From assembly GCF_018873765.1 (NCBI RefSeq), contig NC_057917.1:54181464-54245463 (forward strand): a stretch of DNA of 64,000 nucleotides, given 5' to 3'. The notes under the pieces are model-generated. The model made no database searches and had not been told where the DNA came from. It worked only from the letters and a program-made list of their open reading frames with translations. Below are positions 42,944-61,030 of the stretch, piece after piece. A program made the position numbers and the translations under genes. Position 1 is the first letter of the stretch, and each line of letters starts with the position of its first letter. The DNA is from Telopea speciosissima (Eukaryota; Streptophyta; Magnoliopsida; Proteales; Proteaceae).

Positions 42944-45430
42944 GGAAATGGTAGTATCAATGAGCTACAATAGATTTTGTACACTGTTTTGCTTGGATGT
43001 ATGCACAAATATTGCAATAGCAGTGGCCATGGCTGAAACTATGGCTGCGAATACTGTTCTGAATACCCTTTTTTTCCCTTCCACACTCTAAGAGGTTTTC
43101 CAGTCCGATGACTCATCCTTGCTTGGCCTTGCGAAGATGTATTTTGACCAACCGCAGTTGCAGTCTTGTGCACATAGCCAAGGCCATGTGATGAACAACC
43201 ATTCCTTAGGCAACTACGTATAGCCAGGGCCCTTAGGTGTTGTTTATTTTTTTTACCTTATCGCCAGTCGTTGCCCATCTGAGCAGCCCAATGTGGCCTC
43301 GTTGGTTCTCTCTCTCCCTGATGAATTTTTTTTTCTGCAGATTATTTAAATTGAAAAAAAAAAAAAAATCACTTGTAGAGGCTGTTTCCCTAGCATCTGA
43401 TGTCAGTGGCAGGACTGCTGGCACTCGTTACTCCTTTGTCGGGAGGTTTTAAGGCTGGTAGTGGCTTGTATTGGCCACAATCAACAAATTTTTTTGAAAC
43501 CCTCAAACATAGTCACTGTTTTGCATTCTTTTAGGCTTTTCCAACCATTTGAACCCAGAATTATGGTCACCGGAGGACAGCGATCGTTCGCCAGTGACTT
43601 CTGAGGCTATCGGCCATCTGGTAGGACCACCACAAGGACCGACAATTTGTGTTTTCAAACCCTAGAAGGGTTTTTTTCGTCTGACTCATGGTCATCATTG
43701 TGCTTCATTGGCATCTGAGGCCGGAATCGTAGTCGCCGACATTTCTCAATGCCGTCACATGCTAATTTGGCCGTCGATGGAGGCGATAGTTGATTTCCCA
43801 AAGCCCCATTAGGGTATTCTGGTTTTGCGATTTGGGGAAGAAGGAGAGGGAGTATTCCCTCTCTGATTCCTTCTTCTTTGTTTAATTAAAAAAAATGTTT
43901 AACAGAAAAAACTGAGCCATAGGACTATGCTAACGTGTGCTAGTAAGTAGTGCTAACATGCGTTGCGGGTTGGGTCGACCTAACAATCTAACCCGAAAAC
44001 CCGACCCTCATACCCGATTGGCTGGCAAGTGACCCGACCTGGTTGACGTTGACCAGTCAACCATTGACCGCTTCAATTCTGGTTTGGTTCTTTTGGTTGG
44101 TTTAACTTTGAACCAGATTTGACCATGTGAGATTATTTCTCGTGAAATCTGTTTCTGACACGAGGTATTTGTATTATTATGTTTTGATTTTTATTTTACC
44201 TTGTGTTGTCACACACTGTAACGATAGGACTTTTTTTTTACTATATGCATCGTTACATTTGTGATTGCAGGATAGGACAATCTATTACTTTGTGATATTA
44301 TGACCTGTCACTACAGGGAATACTAATGACTACCAACACTTAGAAATAATTTTGTAGTTTCATGTTCTATATTGCCTTGTGATGTTCCATTTTGACACGA
44401 TAGGGAACTTTTATGCATGGTAACACTTGGAATTTTCTGTTGTAACTGTCTCATGCTTAAAGAAGACTTTTGATGGAAATAAAATGAACCCATTTATTTT
44501 TTTGGTAACTTATTAGCATATAGTCCATTAAATTGTTAATACATAATATGGATATAAGCCCATATTACGTTTATTTGTTAAGGGCCTATTGTTGGTTAGG
44601 CGAATTAAGTCATTTGGTCCATGCGTCCTATTAGCTAATGAATTATTAACTTAAAGAAACTATGGTGCTTTATTATTAGCTTCATTGTTTATGGACTAAT
44701 GAGTGTTAACATATTAAGTCTTTTGAGCCTAAAAACCATACTTGTTACACAACTTCTTATATCTAATGCATTGTGGTTAAGGTACATGTTTATTTGCTAT
44801 CATGAAAAAATGTTTTTATTTGCTATCATGAATAAATGTTTATGAACTGCCATGTTTAGCATGTTGCCATATTGACTGGTCGAACCGGTGGGTGGATGGA
44901 ATTTAATTATGAACTTCGTTCAAAATTTGGTTCAATTCAGGCTATGAATTATTCATAGAAATTTATTTGGTTCAACCAATTGGACAATGTTATGGGCTTG
45001 GTGGTGGAGAGAGGGACATGAGTCGCTGGTGCCTGGTGGTGATGATAGAGACCTTGGGAAGGCCTGATGGTGCCAACGGGATCATGAGGGGGCCACGATA
45101 TGGTGTGGCAATGCTAGCGGGGTTGCAAGAGGTCCATTAGAGGGTCTGGCGGTGCTAGCGGTAATTGCAAGGGCCTTGAGAAGGCTTGGCAACGATGGCA
45201 AAGTCGTAGGAGGGCCACTCAAGGCCTAGTGGCGGTGGTGGAAGCCTGGTGGGGGGGTGCGCAGGCAACGGTAGTGGTACGGTATGCACTATTCAACGGT
45301 GGTTAGTGGCGATGTTAGTGGGTCACACGTGGTGCGACATGTGTTGGCGTATGTTTAGTCAACCATGCTTGACTAAAGAGGCTAGAGCCTCGAAAACTGG
45401 CAACGGAATAAAGAAAAAAAAAAAACTCAT
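42944..45430. other. decayed repeat DNA without recognisable genes
   Basis: Contains C/G-rich words at 43970-44060 ('gggttgggtcgacctaac') and a degenerate 'ggtggtg'/'gggcc'-rich repeat at about 45000-45250, plus AT-rich LTR-like text at 44460-44770. No supported ORF on either strand; probably interior and flanks of dead retrotransposons. Confidence 0.4.
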
Positions 45431-45439
45431 AGGATTTTT

Positions 45440-45605
45440 GGGCTCTGATACCAAGTTGAATATCAGAATGATTTGGCTTATCTGTAAATGACAAATGCCC
45501 ACTTTATTTGTAGGTGAGAGAAAAGTAATAGATATGGTATGCAAGGTGGAGATTGAGTTAGCTCCACCTTAGCACACAAGGTACATCGAATCTGAACACA
45601 TTAAC
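45440..45605 (-). mobile_element. minus-strand copia/TRIM-like primer-binding site with short LTR
   Basis: On the minus strand TGGTATCAGAGCCC (45453-45440) is an exact initiator-Met-tRNA primer-binding site, preceded by a segment that can be read as a ~150-bp LTR starting TGTTAATGTG (45605) and ending GATATTCA (45457). A short LTR would suit a TRIM or a small copia element. The second LTR was not found. Confidence 0.5.
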
Positions 45606-45729
45606 ACTCTTCTACATGAGTTTCATATTCCATCTTCGTACAGATAACTCATTAGTGTCCATTTTGTTAATGAATTAATGATTGATGCATCTTGGAATGT
45701 TTCCATAATCCACTTTTTCTTTCCTCCCT

Positions 45730-46818
45730 CAAGTTGTTGATGCCATTTGTAGAACTCCTATTTATATTGATCCCTCCTTATCATGTTGGTTGTGCCTTTT
45801 TTCGTCTTTTGGGACTCTTACTACCAAAGTTATCATGAAAGAGTTGCTCCGTTGGGAGCTTGGGGCCACCACCTTTTCTTGTCGTAAAAAGAAAATTTTG
45901 GAATGACTTTGGAAGTTACCTTTACATCCTCGTTCCAAAGAATTCTTTTGGAAAGTCTTAATGGTTGTATCGTGACTAAGGATAAACTTGCTGGTTTTTT
46001 TGTTTGGATTGGACGTGTTCTTTGTGTCATTTGGCAATTGAATCTAATTGGCACTTATTTTTCTCTTGTCCGATTTCCAAATGTGTCTGGGATGTTAGGC
46101 CCCTTGGGATATGGACTTAATTCCTGTGGATCCCTTCTCTTTGTGAGTATTTTGAGTCTCTTGCTTGTTATCCTTGTTCTTCACCTCTCTCACTCTGATC
46201 TCTGCTATTGCATTTGGCTGTTTAGGAATAAAATAGTTTTACAAAATAAACCCTTTTCACCTTCTCAAGTTGTATCCTTAGTTTTTAAATAATCTTTGGA
46301 TCTTAGCCTCTTCAATAGTTATAACAGCACCACACCCATGAATGACTTGTCCCATTTGTCTTTGGCTATTCACATGTTCTACCACTTAGGGATCACCTTG
46401 TCATTCTCTGTGAAGTAGTTTATGATCCCAAATCTAAGTGTAGTGGATGGGGGTTTGTTGCTTTGTTTCATTCTCACTTTTACTTTGACTGTAAGTTATG
46501 GCTTTCCAGGGACTTTGTTGGCACCAAAGGCTAGAAGCAACATGTATGATTTCTAACACACAATGGCAAAAAGATTCTAACAAATAGAGGTGTAGAGAAT
46601 CTAGACAGACTGTGACATGCTGATTCGTTGGCTTATGCAAGTACATTAGGATGGGTGGCTTTGACTACTGCGTGGACTTCTTCCTTTACTTAGTCTTTTT
46701 TACTTCCTTTTACTCCTCTTACTTCTTTAATTTCTACTATTGTCATAGCCTCTATCGGATCCATGTAGCTGATCCCATTTAGTTCGGATAAGATTATGAT
46801 TGTTGTTGTTAAAGATTT
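45730..46818 (+). mobile_element. decayed LINE 3' region
   Basis: 45903-46290 and the neighbouring frame translate to zf-RVT/RNase-H-like text (LWKLPLHPRSKEFFWKVL and CIWLFRNKIVLQNKPFSPSQ), with many stops. The stretch ends with 'ggatccatgtagctgatccc' and 'attgttgttgtt' (about 46757-46818), the same kind of (TTG)n tail as on the RTE copies at 14171-14652. Whether body and tail belong to one element is uncertain. Confidence 0.5.
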
Positions 46819-48228
46819 CTATTCCTGTCTAAAGCTTCGATTTGTATTTCATATAAACCTTTGGTTATGTTATAAGGCAGAATACCCAAATGAAAGAAAA
46901 TATTCATGGATCTGATAGCTACTTTATTCTATTGTTGAGAATTGGACAACGTTACAACAATGTACACCTGACTAACATGCTGGGCATTGGCTCATGGGAC
47001 ACATTATCTGATAAACTTCACTGTAGCGATTATTGGACAATTTTGCAAACACTTGTAGGGCACAATGGCACACATGCTTCGAACAGATTAGTGCTGCACT
47101 TTAAATCCTATAACATTGCCCAAGCAAGAATGGTGAAGGACGTCCCCTTCCCATACATTCATTCCAGTCCCTCAATATTATGACTTGAGCCTCATTTCCA
47201 TCATGACACTACTGAATTAAAAGCCCAAACCTGTTGCAAACTAAAATAGCCAAATAATAGAAGTGTTAGATCACATAGATTCAAGATCCAATTAAACTAG
47301 AATTTGGCTCATATCTGAATGTGTATGAAAGCGTAGCGAAAAAAGGATCAAAAGTCAAGCTTATGGTTACGCACACATGAACGAATCTTCACGATCACGA
47401 CATGCTTCTCCACAGAGAACTCCACACCACAAATCCCTGGGAAGAGATGGAATCCCAAAGAGAAAACAAAAACACTGAAGAAAGGGAGAGTTTGGTTTCT
47501 CAGATCATCTGGTCTTAGGGTTACAGGCTTTCTATAAGCCAAAACCCTAAGAGCCCTACCCCTATTTAGACTCTCACTGGGAATCGATCTAAGAGGGGGG
47601 AAGAGACCCAGCCACTTAAATGACTGGTTCTTTCCATGCGCAACGGGTCGGGTCAGGTCCGACCTGCCCCTTGTGGGCGGCTTGGTCCGGGCCTGACCCG
47701 TGTTCTATTTACAGGAAGAATGCCTCACATATTCAGTCGAGAGTCTTGGCACAACAGGGGCAGCAGCAATTCATGTATGCGGAGATGACATGGTGGGAGT
47801 GAATGAAAGGGTATTTTTACTGTAATACAACACACTGGTTTTTTTTTTTCTTCTTTCTTTTGGGTGGGGGGCGGGGTGAGTCTCTCACTGAAAGCATACC
47901 TGTAGTGCATTTGGTTTCTATAAGTGTACTTCTAACATTTTCCCCACAACTCTAATCGGTTTTCCCCTAGTAATACCAATAATAAATGGCTCAATAGTCA
48001 ATTTCTGAGTATTATATTCACAGAACCAAGCAAACCCACAAACATATTACTAACAGAACAATGGAACCTTCAATAATATACAAAAACTAAAAAGTCAAAT
48101 ATCGATGTAGTCTGATTTATCAAAAACATGTTCACCACACATTAGCCTGTATCGGTTCCCCCCCTCCCCCCTTCTTTTCTTTGAGGAAATGAAGTCTGCT
48201 GAGAACCCACAGGGGCTGATCACTGATG
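46819..48228. other. intergenic, between a LINE tail and the E2 gene
   Basis: No supported gene. A 97-codon frame at 46890-47183 resembles no family I know. 47640-47700 has 'cgggtcgggtcaggtccgac' text as in the hAT-like MITE interiors. 47930-48228 probably includes the 3' UTR of the E2 gene on the minus strand. Confidence 0.4.
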
Positions 48229-54420
<6,192 letters not shown>

Positions 54421-54832
54421 GGAAGGATCCTCGCCCTCTGCTAAGTCTGCAACAAGTAATCGATCGAAGAATCAAATCGCCGTGAGAGGAACGAAGGAGC
54501 GAAGAAACAAAGCAAAGGAGGAGAGGAGAGTCCAAGAGGAAGAGAGGACTTATCAAGGACTAGTGTTGAATGAAGACTTAGGAAGAAGAAGAAGTACAAC
54601 TGTAAAAAATAGAAAACTGCGGGCCCACCTGTCTAAGCAAAGTGCAAATAATTGCAATTCCATAAAAAGGAAAATTCGCGACGACCCAGACAGAGTTTGA
54701 GATATAAGATAAGATTGAGTCATCGATTTTAGTAATAATTTATCCAAAAAAAAAATCAATTTTAGTAATTGGTGTCGGACACGGTATTGGTCTCGGGCCT
54801 TCGGCCGATGCCGACCTAGATCGGCTTGTATT

Positions 54833-55096
54833 TAAAGATGTAAATGAGTAGTTAAAATCCGTTTCCGTATCCGTGTCCATTTAGTACTATTTGAATCCAT
54901 TCGAAAGTTAAACGGATGCGGATACGGATAGATAATAACTATCTGAAAAGCTATATTTATATGTCAACAGATAAAATATTCAATCCGTATCTGTGTTCGT
55001 ATCCATTTAGCGTTATCCGATTCCGTCCAAAAGCTAATCAGATACGGATGCGGATATAGCACTATCTGAGCCGAATCCGATTCGTTTAGATCCCTA
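54833..55096. mobile_element. hAT-like MITE, 264 bp, with perfect 8-bp TSD
   Basis: CTTGTATT flanks the element at 54825-54832 and 55097-55104. The ends TAAAGATGTAAATGAGT and (inverse) TAGGGATCTAAACGAAT match at 12 of 17. The interior has 'cgtatccgtgtccatttag' and its inverse 'cggatgcggatac'-type repeats. No coding capacity. Decayed relatives: about 26600-26790 and 27715-27860. Confidence 0.85.
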
Positions 55097-55104
55097 CTTG
55101 TATT

Positions 55105-55691
55105 ACAGTATTAGCTTTGGATGAGCAAGGTTCGTAGTCTCGATATTATGATGAAATCGACATATCGGATCGGATCGGCTAAATAAGACGTATTTATTCC
55201 TATTTTTTCATAAAAATTGTTTTATTATCATTTTATCCTTTGTCCATACAAGTGTATCGGATCGATACCAAGATCGATCTCAGCTGATACTGATCTGATT
55301 CATGCGATTTTACGGATCCCAAAACAAGATTACAAACATTGCTTGGATCAGATTGGAATCGGGGAAAGATTGTTTTTTCATGAAGGTGTTTGAGTTGACG
55401 AGAAGGATCAATGCATGCCTCACTTGGGAAGGCATTCGTTGGGGACAGCCTCGTGTTCTATGGTTTCTCATGGATCATCTCGTCGGATTACCTGATTCAT
55501 GTGTTCTGTGGAGTCTTACAATGTATCCAAAATTGTTGTAACATGAATAGAAGTCGTCCTCCTCCTCGTCATCATCATATATAATTGTAACAATGAATAT
55601 TTTATTTTTACTAACTCAGTATGTCTGGACCTTTGCCTCAACTAGTCCCTTAGATTTGTGCATTGCCCCTACACACATGTACCAAATCAAC
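55105..55691. other. intergenic
   Basis: 'tcggatcggatcggctaaat'-type words at 55140-55280, then an unassigned 79-codon frame (55302-55541) with no family resemblance. Nothing else supported. Confidence 0.4.
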
Positions 55692-55890
55692 ACCAGAGAA
55701 ATTTTATCTCCTCCAATTCTGATACCCTCTAATTCCCTCCAATCCCTCACATGGGAGTGAAATGATCACTTACCCATTGTCTTGGGAAGTGTGTCCAAGC
55801 AATGGGTAAGTGGTCATTTCAGCTCCAATGTGAGGGATTTGAGGGGAATTGAAGGGTGTCAGAATTGAAGGTGATAATGTTCTATCCCAG
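55692..55890. mobile_element. hairpin MITE
   Basis: The left arm 'ttttatctcctccaattctg' with 'ccctccaatccctcacatgg' and 'gatcacttacccattg' is the inverse of the right arm 'caatgggtaagtggtcattt' ... 'gtgagggatttgaggggaat' ... 'cagaattgaaggtgata'. The whole ~200 bp folds as one stem. Confidence 0.85.
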
Positions 55891-57815
55891 AGGTGATAAT
55901 GTTTTATCCCACCACCGAATCCTATGAGAACCATAAAAGTCACGCGGGGGCGCTGACCCCGAAGGGGTAAGGTTAGCACTCGAAACATTAGCTTAAGTCT
56001 TAGAGAGAGGCCGTATGTTCAACTCTCCCCTCATTGAGTGCTTGATATTTTGTAATTCCCCCTTATCCCCCTCCTCTCAAACGAACCCCACACCCCCACC
56101 CACTGGCCGCCCTCTTGGACTGCCATCCCAACTCCCAAGTTTACTTAGGGTGTAATTTGCCTACTTTGGCCCTGGTGGGTTTTTTTATTTTTTTTGTTTT
56201 GGGTGGGTGGGAATGGAGGCTCTAGGCGACAGGGCCAAATTGGCCAATAGTCCGGATACAATCCGCTCCTTAGAAAACATCTATCAAAGATTTTAAGTGA
56301 GCAAGCATGTGTTGGATTGAGAGGACATGTCCATCGCAAGAATGTCACGTACGTGAGGTGAAGTGAAGATGTCATGGTTTCAGTGCACGGTATTAGATCG
56401 AGTATCGATATCGGTCAACTTTTAAATTGACATGATATCAATTTAGATCGGCATGAATCGATCTATATCAGACAAGTTTGTCCTTAAATTTCCTAAAATT
56501 TTGGATTTTTTAATTGTTTTATCCTCATCCGTATCATTTCACCGATACTATTAGCATCATATCAGGGCCAGTGACCAAGTGATACCAATATAATTTACAC
56601 CCGATACAGGCAATTCGATACGATACCTCAAACCATGGCAGAGGTGGAGGCCTAAGCTGTAACTCAACTCCAATACGGCAATACCTCACCCCACGCCATG
56701 CATAACTCATGCCATCATTGTTGCATGAATCCAAATCAAATCGGTCAGATCAACTGGATTGGAATCGGCCATGACTGATCAGATTAAATTTGGCCAAATT
56801 CGACCAATTTCACCTATTCAAATCGAAACACTGATTTACATAACCCTGCCTGCATGTCATTCTCGCATTATTCGCTTTAGTAAACACTATGCGGCCGGAT
56901 CATTATTGTCTCCTATTCCCTGCCCAATATAGTGGTCCAATTCATCTCATAGGGGTTGAGAAATGAGGACCTAACCCCCTGCCCAAACACACTATCCAAG
57001 GAAGGTAAAAACGGGATCATTATCGTCTCCTGTTCCCTGCCCGACACAATGGTCCAATTCCTCTCATAAAGGATGGAAAATGATGACCTAACCCCCTAAC
57101 CGAACACACTGCCCGAGGGAGATTAAAACAAGATCATTATTGTCTCTTGTTCCCTGCCCGGTACAGTGATGCAATTCCTCTCATAGGGGGTGAAAAATGA
57201 CGACCTAACCCCCTACCCGAACACACTGCCCGAGGGAAGTTAAAACGTCATTTTCGCCTCCTTATGAGAGGTACTAGACCATTGTACCAGACAGGGAACA
57301 GGACAAGAAAAACATTTTGGTTAAAACATCACTTCCGCCCCCATATGAGAGGAACTGTACCACTGTACCGGACAGGTAACAAGACAGGAAAAAAATTCCT
57401 ATGTAACTACATGGCCTCTGCAGTACCGCACGATGTAGTACAGCACCGTACTGTAACAGGAGAGGATAACGATTCATGTAGCCACCACTGACAACTCCAC
57501 AAAGTAAGCATTCACATCTCAGTATCTCACACTGACGGTAACATTCTTTTTTTTTATTTTTTTTCTGAAACAGTAAATGGCCATGAGATTCAGCTTTAAC
57601 TCTATGAACCATAATTGAAAATGGACACCAACAATGATAAACAAAAATTGCCAACCTCTGGTGGCTAATAATGATGTTCCAACTAACTAATATATATATA
57701 TATATATATTAAGGCCGAAGCACCATTAAGTACATGCAGAATCCAATAAAATTAATTCCCTTTTTACCCTTTCTGTACACTAAAAACCAAAGGACAAGGA
57801 AATTTATAAGACAGG

Positions 57816-57816
<1 letters not shown>
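55891..57816. other. intergenic
   Basis: No supported gene. 55960-56030 has a SINE-like B-box phrase ('ggccgtatgttcaactctcc'). 56390-56830 carries 'cgatatcggtca'-type repeats. 56900-57480 holds an approximate four-fold repeat with 'ttgtctcctgttccctgccc' and 'aaccccctacccgaacacac' words about every 120 bases. Confidence 0.45.
57687..57708. repeat. (TA)n microsatellite
   Basis: About ten TA dinucleotides. Confidence 0.8.

Positions 57817-57855
<39 letters not shown>
57817..57855. repeat. (CT)n microsatellite
   Basis: About 18 CT dinucleotides directly downstream (on the minus strand) of the HMG-like exon at 57877-57969. Confidence 0.9.
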
Positions 57856-57857
<2 letters not shown>

Positions 57858-57876
57858 GATAATCAATTTCCATAGC

Positions 57877-57969
57877 CTATTGAAGGATTGAAGCTCTGGA
57901 TATTTTCCTGTACTCCAACATCTCACTCTGGTATCTCTCCTTGTCCTTCAGTCCCTTCTCCCGATAGAC
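57877..57969 (-). CDS. possible last exon of an HMG-box (ARID-HMG-like) protein
   Basis: After a good acceptor (TTCTGTAG) the minus strand reads VYREKGLKDKERYQSEMLEY, then RKISRASILQ and a stop: 31 codons, phase 0. This matches the end of the HMG box (helix III, '...VYQ-K-x2-KDKERY-x-E-M-x-EY') of plant ARID-HMG/HMGB proteins. The preceding exon (W-N-K-L-type helix II) was looked for up to 64000 on the minus strand and not found. The rest of the gene may lie past the window edge after a very long intron, or this may be a stranded fragment. Confidence 0.45.
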   Translation of the reverse strand, partial: VYREKGLKDKERYQSEMLEYRKISRASILQ

Positions 57970-59957
57970 CTACAGAACAGCAAGCAACAGATGGTAATAA
58001 GAATTAAGTAACGTTCAACAGATTATCATCCATATTCACAAACCACAACGCAACAAGGGGAGGGGGGTACTTTCAGTTTCTTTAATGATGATATCCAAAT
58101 CATATTCAGTGCATATTCAGATATCCTAACAAGATTAAACAGTAATTATAAAGATATGATGTGCCCTGTGACAACTTAGATGCAGCCAACCCCAAGTGGG
58201 GTAGCTCACTCAGTTGGCAAGGATCAACACCTCACAATTAAGAGGTCATGAGTTCAACTCTCCTACCAAACAAGTGGACTATTGATTAAACTTGACATCT
58301 CAAGTCAGTGGACCACTACCAGGCTGGCGTTTAACAAAGACTTGAAAAGAGTACCAAATGTTTAAGGCAATTCTCTCAACTTTGGCCTAACTGGATATGA
58401 TGCAAAAGATCGATTACCCAAGTTCAATTATTTGACCTAACACCTCACATCTGCTGGTACTCTTAAAAACAAATCTTACAAATTTAAACAGTATAAAGAA
58501 CAGGATAGATTCTAAAAGTTGGTCACACCACCCGATAGCCATGTGATAAATTTCAGAGCTTTTAACGGCTGAAATTGCAAGGGAAAATTTTTTGTGGCAT
58601 CCCCAATCAGTTGGGATAAAGCTTGGTTGAGTTGGGTTATAAAATGTCTAGGTGGCCAGATAGCTAGTTAGAACAAAACTTGAAGTGACCAGTCCATTGG
58701 ACCACCTATCTAATTGATGGCTGAATTGGCCAGTCCCCTTCCCGAATGGCTGAAATCTGAGAGGTAATTGAGTCTACTAGCAGTCAAAGGAGATCATTTA
58801 TGTTCCTCTGTGCATCCATATTGAATTTCTTCCCCTTTTTTTTATCCAAAAAGTTGTTCATAGAAGACTAGAAGTCATAGGGTTCAGAATATAATTTCTT
58901 TTTGTTTTAGCATTTTGATGAGAATTTAAGAAACCATTCTGTAAATATGCACAAGATGGCAACAGACCAGACAACAACCTGACAAAGACCAAAACTACTA
59001 GTTAGGCCTGTCTTGGTCTCAGATGATGTGATTCAATAGACAAAACCATTTTGCTCCAGAGTGTCTTCGGCATTGGGCTTTGGAATACAAATTTTCCTTC
59101 TGTATTAGCATCTTTTCAGCATTAATTTGTAACTTAGCATAAGTCAATTTTTTTTGTTCTGGCTCGGTCAATACTGGCCTCAAGTTATTCCCCCCGGTTT
59201 GTATATTATAGTTGTCAGCAAACCAAAAAAGTTTACATATCACAGATCATTTCATAATCCTCAACATATTTGAAGAAATATAAGATACAGTAGGATACAT
59301 TAAAGAAAAAATTATTCCATTGTTGAATAAGAAGATGATCTTGAAAGTATCATCGATATGCAAATACAAGCTGATACATACAAGTATAAACAAAAGGGTA
59401 AAGTAACACAATGCTAATCTCGAACCAGTGAGATCCAGTGGGAGATCAGCTTGTGACAGAATCGTAAGGAAAAGAGACAAACCAGATTAGGAGAAAAACT
59501 AATAACAAAGAACAGAGGATTCAGATTTAGCTGAAATCCTGGTCGAAGAGTCTACCTAGGATGGGGAACAGTTCTGTTGAAATTGAAGTAAAACTGATGG
59601 ACAGATTTGAAGATATTTAAACAACCTAACTTGAATAACGAAACTGAAATTCGAGAACAGAACATAATTCAATAATAGGAATAGATGCAATAAAACAGAA
59701 TTCTGAAACTGAGATAAGATGATTGTTAAAGAATGGACCTTATGCACCATGAGGGTACAGTTTTCATGTTTACCACGCTAGGGGAGTGTCCCAATCGTGG
59801 CTAGATTTTTCTTCCTTGGTGTTAGTTTATTTCTTTCCCTAGTTAGGATAGACCTCTACTTCCTAATTAGACTAGAATTCTTATTTTACTTTTCATGCTT
59901 CACAAGGACTTTGTTTCCTTATCTGATTGTATTTTGGTTGTAAATAAATGTTGGCAG
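57970..59957. other. intergenic or intron of the HMG-like gene
   Basis: AT-rich with a plus-strand SINE at 58197-58350. A minus-strand frame at 59019-59243 (LRPVLTEPEQKKLTYAKLQI) reads like protein but could not be assigned. Confidence 0.4.
58197..58350 (+). mobile_element. tRNA-derived SINE, plus strand
   Basis: The head 'ggggtagctcactcagttgg' continues 'caaggatcaacacctcacaa', then 'ttaagaggtcatgagttcaa' and 'ctctcc': A- and B-box-like pol III promoter parts in the right order and spacing. Same family as 52558-52647. The 3' end is uncertain. Confidence 0.72.
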
Positions 59958-59966
59958 TAGGAGTAG

Positions 59967-61029
59967 TTAGCAAATTCGGATTTGGGAATTATTCGGAATA
60001 ATTTGTTTTGTTAATCTAAAAATTCGGTCAAAAAAGCGGAAATAATAAAATTTGGATTTGGATTCAGATTCGAGAATTATTCATTTACAAAAAAAAAAAA
60101 AAAAAAAAGTCGGCCAAAAAATGCGGACGTTATTTTTAATATTTGTAGTACCTGTTTAACATTATCTATCAATTAACATACCTGCATAAGATACAAGTAA
60201 CATAAAAATTGGAATACATGCAATTTTTAGCTCATCTAATTCCATAATCCATAAAAGCATAACAAGAATTACAATGGTCTAAAGTATAACAAAAATCAAA
60301 ATCATAACATTTAGTTGTAGTTTGTCTAGTCTATCTCGCAGCTTATCATAATAATCCTTGCCCATCAATCAATGTTATCCAAGATTCGTATCCATCCTCT
60401 GTTTATGTTTCTATTAGACCATGTTTTGGCTTTATGTATTTTTTTTTTTCTTAATACATAAAACCTGGTCTGGTGGAGTACTTGAGTTTCAAACAATGGC
60501 TAATACTTTATAGGATAAAGTTGTGATGGGAGCTTGGAATAAAATATTCAAGAATCATTTCAAGTGGTCCATCATTACCCATATTTTAAGGGAGAGAGGG
60601 AGAAACGAGGAGAAAGAGGAGGGATCCATCTAGGAATGGGATCGGTAAAGGCAAAAAGTAAAAGTGTGAAACCCTACAACCCCAAACCCCAAATACTTAA
60701 TTTGATTTTGGATACAATTTGGTTTTTAACATAGCAGAATTATTCACCAACAATTGCCTAGCTCAATTGGTGAGCCGTGGTGCGTTTCATGTTCATGCTC
60801 ACCAGGAGGTCTAGAGTTTGAGTCCATATTCTCCCCCCCAAAAAAAAAAAAAACCATAGCAGAATTATTCGGATATTATTCCGTTCGGCCGAATTATTCA
60901 CAATTTTCAAAAAAGTTCGAAAATATCGTGACTTTTTCCTACTTTTATTTTCAAGCCAGATTTGGACAGAATTATTCATATTATTCGGTAAAATTCGGTT
61001 CGGCCAAATTATTCGGCGAATTAAATAAC
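59967..61029. mobile_element. nonautonomous DNA element (~1.06 kb) with 9-bp TSD and nested SINE
   Basis: TAGGAGTAG occurs at 59958-59966 and 61030-61038. The ends 'ttagcaaattcggatttggg' and the inverse of 'ggcgaattaaataac' are partly inverted; both sides are rich in 'attattcgg' and 'attcggcc' words. No transposase. The size of the duplication (8 or 9) leaves hAT or Mutator open. A SINE sits at 60746-60854. Confidence 0.75.
60746..60854 (+). mobile_element. SINE (109 bp) with perfect 16-bp TSD
   Basis: 'catagcagaattattc' flanks it at 60730-60745 and 60855-60870. The body reads 'cctagctcaattggtgagcc' (A-box-like) and 'ggtctagagtttgagtcc' (B-box-like), ends in C7 and an A-rich tail. The flanking repeat belongs to the host element, showing insertion after that element arrived. 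Confidence 0.92.
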
Positions 61030-61030
61030 T

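Noticed and set aside
59019-59243. Minus-strand ORF LRPVLTEPEQKKLTYAKLQI...
   Set aside because: Looks protein-like but matches no family I can name and has no clear splice sites; not called as an exon of the HMG-like gene.
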